A stretch of DNA of 5,089 nt, from positions 1 through 5,089 of the forward strand of contig JASHUW010000531.1 of the NCBI GenBank assembly GCA_030039815.1. Direction: 5' to 3'. The notes under the pieces were generated by a model. The model was given only the letters and a program-made list of their open reading frames with translations, was not told the DNA's origin and made no database searches. This DNA is from Alphaproteobacteria bacterium (GTDB lineage Bacteria; Pseudomonadota; Alphaproteobacteria; ATCC43930; CGMCC-115725). Position numbers and translations under genes: made by a program. Positions 1 through 4,856 of the stretch are shown piece after piece. Each line of letters begins with the position of its first letter. The first letter of the stretch is position 1.

Positions 1-611
1 TCGCGGAGCAACGGCCTCTGGCCGGGGTGATCGAGGCGCTCGGCGACATGGGTCGGGATCTCGCAATACCGCGGCTGGTCGAGGGCTTATCGAGCGACTT
101 CACCCGTGGCGTCGCCGGGATGGCCTTATCCAAGTTCGGCCCCAAATCGCGTCCGATCCTTATGGCCGTTGCGCTAAATCCTCGGCCGTCCGAGGAACTC
201 GAAACCACGACGAGCTTGCGCACCCGATGGAGCGCACTGGGCGTCCTCAGTGCAATCGGGGTCACGCTCGAGGAATGGTCTCTGCTCAGACCGTTGATGG
301 ATGCGCGCGACGCTCGAGTGGCGGCGCTAGCTTGCCGGCTTGCACTCGCGACGAAGCAGCCGTTGATCGACAGAGAAGAAGCAATTGGCCGTCTCATCCG
401 TCTTTTCAAATCCGCCGACTGGCTGTTGACGATCCAGATCGAGGGGTGGCTGGCGGAGGATTACGATCTAACGATCCGGGTGATCAACCGTGCCGTCGAC
501 CGCGGAAATGCGCTGGTCCGCGATGAAGCTGTCCGCAGCTCGCTCTTGAGGGTGATTGCCGGGAGGGCAACGGCCAGTCTTCTTGAGCCGCCTGATGTTG
601 ACTCGTCGTGA
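1..611 (+). CDS. HEAT-repeat protein, C-terminal part (5' truncated)
   Basis: The frame is open from the window edge (first full codon at base 3) to TGA 609-611, giving about 202 residues, so the start lies upstream. Paired amphipathic helices rich in Ala and Leu, with typical HEAT/PBS-lyase turns, are visible: VIEALGDMG followed by AIPRLVEGL, then WSALGVLSAIG, then a helix pair around DARVAALACRLAL. HEAT repeats form a superhelical scaffold for protein-protein contacts; no catalytic motif is visible. No signal peptide or membrane segment can be judged without the N-terminus. The last codons carry the -35 element of the promoter for the next unit, so this gene and the downstream riboswitch abut without a terminator, and read-through from here would also pass through the riboswitch. 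The family call is fairly firm; the specific role is unknown. Confidence 0.7.
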   Translation, partial: AEQRPLAGVIEALGDMGRDLAIPRLVEGLSSDFTRGVAGMALSKFGPKSRPILMAVALNPRPSEELETTTSLRTRWSALGVLSAIGVTLEEWSLLRPLMDARDARVAALACRLALATKQPLIDREEAIGRLIRLFKSADWLLTIQIEGWLAEDYDLTIRVINRAVDRGNALVRDEAVRSSLLRVIAGRATASLLEPPDVDSS

Positions 612-626
612 AGCACGGAAGATAAT
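598..626 (+). promoter_or_regulatory. Sigma70-type promoter of riboswitch unit 1
   Basis: TTGACT (598-603), a 17-nt spacer and GATAAT (621-626) match the consensus -35 and -10 very closely. Initiation about 7 nt after the -10 would fall near base 633, directly at the 5' edge of the fluoride aptamer, so the RNA would begin with the sensor. The -35 lies inside the last codons of the upstream HEAT gene. The position relative to the aptamer is the best support that it is real. Confidence 0.75.
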
Positions 627-633
627 TTTCGCC

Positions 634-678
634 GGGATGGAGTTCCCCTGACACCGCCGTGAGGCTGATGACTCCTGC
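634..678 (+). promoter_or_regulatory. Fluoride riboswitch aptamer 1 (crcB motif)
   Basis: The architecture matches the known fluoride aptamer. P1 is GGG 634-636 with CCC 645-647, closing an 8-nt loop AUGGAGUU (637-644). P2 is GCC 656-658 with GGC 663-665, closed by a GUGA tetraloop of GNRA type. The pseudoknot pairs GGAGUU 639-644 with GACUCC 670-675 (6 bp, one G-U). Compared with the Thermotoga petrophila structure, the residues equivalent to A6 (637), U38 (666), A40 (668) and the linchpin partner U48 (676) are all present. Fluoride is bound through three Mg ions and stabilises the pseudoknot. The signature GGCUGAUGACUCCUGC is shared with aptamer 2, while stem and loop details differ. A covariance search with the Rfam fluoride model would settle it. 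Confidence 0.93.
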
Positions 679-829
679 TGCGTAGTGACGCGGTGGGAGT
701 GCGCGAGCCAGGCCCACCGCAGAGGTGGGCGATCGGCACGAAAGCCCACCTTCGCGAGTTCTTGGCCGGTCTAGCCGTGTGATGAGGCGTGCCCGCATCG
801 CATAAGCGACCGGCCGCGCCGAGGAGGTG
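671..829 (+). promoter_or_regulatory. Expression platform of riboswitch 1: relay of alternative hairpins
   Basis: A chain of mutually exclusive helices can be read directly. The aptamer strand 671-682 pairs continuously with 689-700 (12 bp including three G-U), which contains segment A (690-697, GCGGTGGG). A is also a perfect 8-bp complement of B (713-720). B (712-718) pairs with C (724-730, 7 bp). C pairs with D (744-750, 7 bp). D continued to 753 pairs with the SD (747-753 with 823-829, 7 bp, one G-U). B and D share the same heptamer GCCCACC. A perfect 8-bp helix, 764-771 with 808-815, brings D and the SD together. Parity predicts that fluoride gives the pseudoknot, A:B, C:D and a free SD, and that no fluoride gives strand:A, B:C, D:SD and an occluded SD. 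The pairings are observed; the switching order is inferred. Confidence 0.55.
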
Positions 830-830
830 A
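822..830 (+). promoter_or_regulatory. Strong Shine-Dalgarno of the 835 gene
   Basis: AGGAGGTGA is a near-perfect anti-16S complement ending 4 nt before ATG 835 (7 nt from the GGAGG core). It fixes that start. It is also the proposed target of the anti-SD segment D (747-753), so it is the likely output of the upstream riboswitch. Confidence 0.8.
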
Positions 831-834
831 GCCG

Positions 835-1809
835 ATGGGACTGATCCTTTCGGAAGCGGTGTTCGGGCCGGAGGATGCTGCCGCAGATACGCCGTCCGGC
901 CTCCCCGTTGCTGAAGCGGTCGAGCACGCAGCCGGCGTCCCGGGCAAGGCAAGATCGGCGGATTGGCTTCGCGCCGTCATCGGCAAATTCGACGAAGCCC
1001 TGCGCCGGTTCTATGGTGTCTATGAATTTAGCTTGGCCGATGGTTGCTTGCTGCGCATCGCTCGGGCCCGCGTGAGCGAAGTCACGTGGCTCGCGGACGG
1101 AAGCCGCTTGCCGCCCGGCACCGAGATCATCGACCTGCATTTGTGGAACGAGCGGCTTTCGCGACTGCCCGCGCCCAAGCGAGGCCTTAGTCGTGCGATC
1201 GCGCTCCGTCGCTCTACTGCCGTGTCGCTTTGCGAACTCGCCCGCCATGTCGAGGCCGAAGCGTCATTTTGCGATATCGCGGCGATACGCGCGCAGACCG
1301 CGTTAGTGCCGAAACGCCGCATTCGAAAGTTGCTGCGCGTCGCGGCCGCGTTCGGTTTCGAAGAGCCCGCGTCGTCAGAGAAGGCGGCGGGCGACTTTCA
1401 GATCGGACATTTCTGGCACGACCTGTTCATCTTAGCTCTCTTATGGACCTTTAATCCCGGAGCATGCCGACGGAACGGCTTGCGGCGGCAACGCTGCGAG
1501 CTCTGGCTGTCGCGCCCAGCTTTGATCGCCAGGTACGGAGGAGATCGGGCGGGTACGGCACGCGTCCTGGAAAACACGTGCCGAAATTCACCAAATTCGC
1601 ATCTCCAGCCCTCAGGCAGAAATCTATCACCGGCTACTGCCCTCCTGTCGATGGGGCCTAGGCCGGGCGGCAGCTCGCGCGATTGGCCAGCATCTGACGA
1701 ACCGTCGAGAGACTCGGCGGCTGATCGGGAGATTTGCGGTCGTCTGACAAAGGTAGGCCGCCTTAAGGATGCAGGCAACGCCACACAGGGAGGATCGCAT
1801 GCCGTTTGA
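835..1809 (+). CDS. YkoP-domain-like hypothetical protein with atypical C-terminal tail
   Basis: A 324-residue protein starting at ATG 835 behind a strong SD. Residues about 45-175 resemble the YkoP-like domain found alone or beside polysaccharide deacetylases: a helix with DEALRRFYGVYEF, then LLRIARARV, then LADGSRLPPGTEIIDLHLWNERL, then an Ala/Arg-rich helical part. Residues 190-235 (FWHDLFILALLWTFNPGA, later LWLSRPALIARYG) look like the end of such proteins. From about residue 236 the sequence becomes Ser/Arg/Pro-rich with no recognisable fold and weaker third-position GC, which suggests a frameshifted end (see findings). No signal peptide is visible; the hydrophobic stretch at 195-206 is short for a membrane span. 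First gene of riboswitch unit 1, so predicted fluoride-induced. The biochemical function of this domain is unknown to me; the family call is from pattern memory. Confidence 0.62.
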   Translation: MGLILSEAVFGPEDAAADTPSGLPVAEAVEHAAGVPGKARSADWLRAVIGKFDEALRRFYGVYEFSLADGCLLRIARARVSEVTWLADGSRLPPGTEIIDLHLWNERLSRLPAPKRGLSRAIALRRSTAVSLCELARHVEAEASFCDIAAIRAQTALVPKRRIRKLLRVAAAFGFEEPASSEKAAGDFQIGHFWHDLFILALLWTFNPGACRRNGLRRQRCELWLSRPALIARYGGDRAGTARVLENTCRNSPNSHLQPSGRNLSPATALLSMGPRPGGSSRDWPASDEPSRDSAADREICGRLTKVGRLKDAGNATQGGSHAV

Positions 1810-2290
1810 CGGAGTTCTCGCCGGACGAAAAACGAAGCCGGATGACGGCGTTTTCCCGAGCCTTTGGGCCAGCGGCAGCCGTCTTTGGATCAGAACGCGA
1901 TTGCTGAAATGGGGCTATTCGGAAACTCCGACGCTCGCCTTTTCGCCCGCAGCCTATTACGCCGTCGTCGCCATGCTGCTCGAAGACGCGAAAACGCTGA
2001 TCGAGCGTCCAGCCACCTGGGGACAGGGCGCCTACCGCGGATTTTGGCGACGGCGTTGCGCCGTCGGCGCGCTCTGCGCCGCCGCCCGGAAAGTCAGCGA
2101 CGTACGGGTCGTCGGGACTGCGCACTCGCTGCTGCTTACGGTCGCGGACTCGCGTCGCTACGCCAGTGTCGAAGCCATGAATGATCTTTCCTCTCATGCG
2201 GAAGTGATCAGCGCTTTCAACGAGGCGATTGCGTTGGCCTGGGGCAAAGCTTTGCCGACCGCCATCGGCGGGGAACTGGCAAGACAATAG
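1799..2290 (+). CDS. DUF6197-like small hypothetical protein
   Basis: A 163-residue protein. I chose ATG 1799 over the upstream ATG 1769 because AGGGAGGA (1788-1795) sits just before it and the overlap with the preceding frame is then only 11 bp. Residues about 56-150 follow the DUF6197 layout: a helix (LLEDAKTLIE), a W-x-QGAY segment, RRCAVGALCAAAR at 85-97, a middle helix, then AMNDLSSHAEVISAFNEAIALA at the end. The RRCAxGAL and ND...A..V...F..A patterns are what I recall of that family. The function is unknown. Cys 87 and Cys 93 lie close together but do not make a clear metal site. It is translationally linked to the 835 gene and presumably transcribed with it from the riboswitch-controlled promoter. 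Confidence 0.6.
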   Translation: MPFDGVLAGRKTKPDDGVFPSLWASGSRLWIRTRLLKWGYSETPTLAFSPAAYYAVVAMLLEDAKTLIERPATWGQGAYRGFWRRRCAVGALCAAARKVSDVRVVGTAHSLLLTVADSRRYASVEAMNDLSSHAEVISAFNEAIALAWGKALPTAIGGELARQ

Positions 2291-2316
2291 ATCGCGGTCG
2301 CTCAACGGAGGCGGTA

Positions 2317-2679
2317 ATGAACCATGTGCTCTTGGTCGAGCCTGATGACGATCTTTGTCTATTCTTACGCTTCGCGATTTCGGGCGCGGGATGCCGTGTG
2401 ACGATCGCGGGTTCGCGCGCAGAGGCAAGGGAGGTGCTTAATGGAAAGGAACGGGTCGATGTCGCTGTCACCAGCGTGAACTTACCCGACGGCTCGGGTG
2501 TGTCTCTCGCCAGCGAGGCGGTGCGCAAAGCAAGACGAACCTTCCTTTTGCGCTCGCTTCGCGGACACCTCGAGGTGGCGGACGAGCACGGCGTGGTGTT
2601 CCGGGGCGATCGAATCGCGGCGGGGGCCTTTTTGAACAAAGCGATTTCGCAACGCTCGCGGGCCAAGCCGCTTCCCTGA
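2317..2679 (+). CDS. Degenerate CheY-like receiver protein (pseudo-receiver)
   Basis: A 120-residue single-domain protein with GGAGG (2307-2311) 5 nt before ATG, 26 nt after the previous stop. It begins like a receiver: VLLVEPDDDL with acidic residues at 9-12, then a helix, then CRVTIAGSRAEAREVL, then VDVAVTSVNLPDGSGV at 47-62. The residue where the phosphorylated Asp normally sits is Ser 53. The C-terminal FLNKAI keeps a Lys (108) at the usual Lys position. The beta4 Thr/Ser region is poorly conserved. No output domain follows. Such pseudo-receivers cannot be phosphorylated in the usual way and tend to act through protein contacts; that role is inference here. Last gene of unit 1, so probably also under riboswitch 1. 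Confidence 0.7.
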   Translation: MNHVLLVEPDDDLCLFLRFAISGAGCRVTIAGSRAEAREVLNGKERVDVAVTSVNLPDGSGVSLASEAVRKARRTFLLRSLRGHLEVADEHGVVFRGDRIAAGAFLNKAISQRSRAKPLP

Positions 2680-2772
2680 GTGGGTGGGCTCCCGCTTCCG
2701 GCAACTTACAAAGGGATATAAGGGCGTGTTGTTCCTGACGCGGAAGGTTATTCGATTATGTCGACGGAGGTC
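2680..2772 (+). other. Intergenic stretch upstream of promoter 2
   Basis: I see no convincing gene here. A weak 6-bp complement (CTTCCG 2695-2700 with CGGAAG 2741-2746) has a 40-nt loop and no U-run, so no intrinsic terminator is supported for unit 1. A TATAAG at about 2717-2722 lacks a good -35. Confidence 0.4.
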
Positions 2773-2800
2773 TTGACTGCTTCGATTGCCGTGAAAGACT
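2773..2800 (+). promoter_or_regulatory. Promoter candidate of riboswitch unit 2
   Basis: TTGACT (2773-2778) is identical to the -35 of promoter 1. The -10 is weak: AAGACT (2795-2800) with a 16-nt spacer. The distance from the -35 to the aptamer P1 is 35 nt here and 36 nt at promoter 1, so both RNAs would start at the aptamer. This shared geometry is the main support. Confidence 0.5.
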
Positions 2801-2807
2801 TGTCCCC

Positions 2808-2855
2808 GGGGATGGGGTTCCCCGTTCAACCGCCATGCTGGCTGATGACTCCTGC
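2808..2855 (+). promoter_or_regulatory. Fluoride riboswitch aptamer 2 (crcB motif)
   Basis: P1 is GGGG 2808-2811 with CCCC 2820-2823, closing the 8-nt loop AUGGGGUU (2812-2819). P2 is GCC 2832-2834 with GGC 2840-2842 (loop AUGCU). The pseudoknot is GGGGUU 2814-2819 with GACUCC 2847-2852 (6 bp, two G-U). The equivalents of Thermotoga A6 (2812), U38 (2843), A40 (2845) and U48 (2853) are present. Compared with aptamer 1, P1 gains a paired G-C, one pseudoknot pair changes from A-U to G-U, and the P2 loop differs. The core is identical, as expected for selection on structure. Confidence 0.94.
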
Positions 2856-2891
2856 TCAATGATCCGGCGCGATCGATCGCCGGCAGGAGTC
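2847..2891 (+). promoter_or_regulatory. Expression platform of riboswitch 2: direct SD sequestration
   Basis: GACUCCUGC (2847-2855), the 3' pseudoknot strand of the aptamer, is a perfect 9-nt complement of GCAGGAGUC (2883-2891). That segment holds the cfa SD (AGGAG 2885-2889, 7 nt before ATG 2897). A nested helix CCGGCG 2864-2869 with CGCCGG 2878-2883 holds the two strands together. Without fluoride the SD would be buried; with fluoride 2847-2852 is used in the pseudoknot and the SD is released. The invading helix also takes the linchpin U (2853). No U-run follows, so control is likely translational. Confidence 0.85.
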
Positions 2892-2896
2892 GGCGG

Positions 2897-4261
2897 ATGT
2901 TATCGAAAAGAAAAGCAGAGACCTTAAAGGAACCCGTCGCCCCAATCGGGCTACGCTCTGCTCACAGTCTCATCCGACGCCTCATCGGCGCGTCCGGTGA
3001 CACCTCAACGCGGTCTTGGGCCGATTTCCGTGCCCTTCTTTTCGATGCCTTGCTGCAGCGGCTGATCAAAGACGGTGAACTCGCCATTATCGATGTGTCG
3101 GGCGACGAACGTCGGTTCGGACGGCGCGGCTCTCATCCATTTGTCAGGCTCAAGCTACATGACCCGGCGCTCAAGCGGCGCTTGATCGTCAATTCGGAGC
3201 TTCATTTCGGCGAAGCCTACATGAACGGCGCGATCACGCTCGAAAACGGCTCCATCCGCGACCTTATGGAATTGGGCGCGCGCAACATCGGCAGCGGGTC
3301 GCTGCTGCCGATAAGTATACCGGCGTGGCTGCGGTCGGCATTGCGGGTGCTGCAACAGCGAAACGCCGTTCGGCGCGCGCGCTCTAACGCCTCTCATCAC
3401 TATGACCGGCCGGACCGCCTTTACGAATTGTTCCTCGACGCTGATCGCCAATACTCCTGCGCTTACTTCAGCGAGCCCGATCAAACGCTCGAGGCGGCGC
3501 AGGAGAATAAAAAGCGTCACATCGCGGCAAAGCTTCTGCTAGAGCCGCAAATGCGCGTGCTCGACATCGGTTCGGGCTGGGGCGGTCTTGCGCTCCATTT
3601 TGCAGCTACGGCGGGGGTCGACGTCACGGGCCTCACGCTCTCGCGCGAACAGCTTCGCTCGGCGCAGGAGCGCGCACGGGCCGCCGGGCTGTCGGAGGAC
3701 GTCCGTTTCCATCTGCGCGATTACCGCGAGGAGACCGGCACCTATGACCGGATTGTCTCGGTCGGCATGTTCGAACATGTGGGCGTTCAGTATTACAAAG
3801 CCTTTTTCGACAAGGTGAAGTCCCTTCTTCGTCCGGACGGAATTGCCCTGATCCATTCGATCGGGCGCATGGACGGGCCGGGTCTGACCAGCCCTTGGCT
3901 GCGCAAATATATTTTCCCTGGCGGATACGTGCCGGCGCTCTCCGAGGTGCTGCCGGTGATCGAGCAATCGGGCCTTTGGGTGACCGACATCGAGATCCTG
4001 CGTCTCCATTACGCAGAGACCTTAAAGGAGTGGTCCGCCCGGTTCGAACAGCATCGATCGGAGATAGCCGATCTCTACGGCGAGCGGTTCTGCCGAATGT
4101 GGGAACTGTACCTCGCCAGCGCCGAAATGCAGTTCCGTCACGGAAAGACGATGGTGTTCCAAATTCAGCTCGCCAAGACCGTCAACGCGGTCCCGATAAC
4201 CCGGGACTACATGTTCGCGCGCACGGCAGCGGCGCAGGGGAGTGAAACTGATGGCAACTGA
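2897..4261 (+). CDS. cfa: Cyclopropane-fatty-acyl-phospholipid synthase family methyltransferase
   Basis: A 454-residue protein. ATG 2897 has AGGAG 7 nt upstream. The family transfers a methylene group from S-adenosylmethionine to the double bond of unsaturated acyl chains in membrane phospholipids, at the membrane surface. Residues 1-160 form the N-terminal domain; the catalytic domain runs from about 165 to 440. Visible motifs are HHYDRPDRLYELFLD and QYSCAYF (Cys 188), the SAM loop VLDIGSGWGG (221-230), VSVGMFEHVG (287-296, Glu 293), LIHSIG (His 320, Ile 322), and RLHYAETLKEW (Tyr 372). The residues equivalent to the E. coli bicarbonate-site set (Cys139, Glu239, His266, Ile268, Tyr317) are therefore all kept, so an active enzyme is expected. 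It is longer than E. coli Cfa (382 residues), mainly at the N-terminus. First gene of riboswitch unit 2; its 3' end overlaps rppH by 11 bp. A paralogue acting on another lipid is possible. Confidence 0.9.
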   Translation: MLSKRKAETLKEPVAPIGLRSAHSLIRRLIGASGDTSTRSWADFRALLFDALLQRLIKDGELAIIDVSGDERRFGRRGSHPFVRLKLHDPALKRRLIVNSELHFGEAYMNGAITLENGSIRDLMELGARNIGSGSLLPISIPAWLRSALRVLQQRNAVRRARSNASHHYDRPDRLYELFLDADRQYSCAYFSEPDQTLEAAQENKKRHIAAKLLLEPQMRVLDIGSGWGGLALHFAATAGVDVTGLTLSREQLRSAQERARAAGLSEDVRFHLRDYREETGTYDRIVSVGMFEHVGVQYYKAFFDKVKSLLRPDGIALIHSIGRMDGPGLTSPWLRKYIFPGGYVPALSEVLPVIEQSGLWVTDIEILRLHYAETLKEWSARFEQHRSEIADLYGERFCRMWELYLASAEMQFRHGKTMVFQIQLAKTVNAVPITRDYMFARTAAAQGSETDGN

Positions 4262-4856
4262 CGATGCCGAGTATCGGGCCGGCGTGGGCATGATGCTCCT
4301 CAATCGGAAAGGAGAGGTTCTCGTCGCCCGACGGACGGATGTTCCCGGCGACGCCTGGCAGATGCCGCAAGGCGGGATCGACGAGGGTGAGGAGCCGCGC
4401 ATGGCCGCGCTGAGAGAGCTCAAGGAGGAGATCGGCACGGATCGAGCAGTGATCGTCGCGGAAAGCAAGGGATGGCTGCGCTACGACTTGCCTGCGGACG
4501 TGATCGCTACCGCCCGGCATCCGCTCAAGCGGGGCCAGCGGCAAAAATGGTTCGTGATGCGGTTCACCGGAGAAGACGCCGATATCAATCTCGAAACCGA
4601 GCGCCCGGAATTCGATGCTTGGAAGTGGGTGCCGGTCGAGGAGCTGCCAGCCCTCATCGTCTCGTTCAAGCGGCAATTATATATCGACGTGCTTGCCGAG
4701 TTTTCCGAAGCGGCGCTGGGCTGGAACGGCCGGCTGAACGAACTCATGGCCGATCCGATCGTGCGCATGAGGATGGCCGCGGATAGCGTCACCGAAAACG
4801 AGCTCTTCGATTTGTTGGGCCGCGTTGCTCGGAATCTGCGCGGAGGCAGCCAATGA
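4251..4856 (+). CDS. rppH: RNA pyrophosphohydrolase (Nudix hydrolase)
   Basis: A 201-residue cytoplasmic enzyme that removes pyrophosphate from the 5' end of primary transcripts, exposing a monophosphate for RNase E-dependent decay. The start YRAGVGMMLLNRKGEVLVARR, then AWQMPQGGIDEGEEP, are hallmark RppH segments. The Nudix box (residues 41-63) is intact: G-x5-E-x7-RELKEEIG, with the metal-binding REL-EE glutamates. QRQKWFVMRF and FDAWKWVPVEELP follow as in the family. A C-terminal part after about residue 155 makes it longer than E. coli RppH. I prefer ATG 4251 to the GTG at 4242 because the SD AGGGGAG (4236-4242) includes that GTG and lies 8 nt before the ATG. It overlaps cfa by 11 bp and hisE by 4 bp, implying coupled translation, so it should follow riboswitch 2. 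Confidence 0.93.
   Translation: MATDDAEYRAGVGMMLLNRKGEVLVARRTDVPGDAWQMPQGGIDEGEEPRMAALRELKEEIGTDRAVIVAESKGWLRYDLPADVIATARHPLKRGQRQKWFVMRFTGEDADINLETERPEFDAWKWVPVEELPALIVSFKRQLYIDVLAEFSEAALGWNGRLNELMADPIVRMRMAADSVTENELFDLLGRVARNLRGGSQ

Noticed and set aside
638..652. A four-codon leader peptide (ATG GAG TTC CCC TGA) in aptamer 1
   Set aside because: The ATG is the conserved loop of the aptamer, so its presence is explained by RNA structure; no SD precedes it.
690..750. The A:B or C:D hairpins as an intrinsic terminator
   Set aside because: Neither hairpin is followed by a run of U (after C:D comes TTCGCGAG), and the strong downstream SD with an anti-SD fits translational control better. Rho-dependent effects cannot be excluded.
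484..1248. A 254-codon open frame on the minus strand
   Set aside because: It lies antisense across the HEAT gene end, the riboswitch leader and the YkoP-like gene, has no recognisable domain, and is what high GC produces opposite real genes.
1769..1798. ATG 1769 as the start of the DUF6197-like gene
   Set aside because: It has no good SD and would lengthen the overlap with the preceding frame, whereas ATG 1799 has AGGGAGGA directly before it.
2758..2862. A 34-codon frame (ATG 2758 to TGA) across riboswitch 2
   Set aside because: It has no SD, runs through the structured aptamer, and most of it lies in the RNA sensor; its ATG is upstream of the likely transcript start.
2864..2883. The GCGATCGATCGC palindrome as a protein operator
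   Set aside because: It sits between the two SD-masking strands and is better explained as the nested stem-loop of the riboswitch expression platform.
4242..4250. GTG 4242 as the rppH start
   Set aside because: It overlaps the SD itself; ATG 4251 has correct spacing and begins just before the conserved YRAGVG segment.
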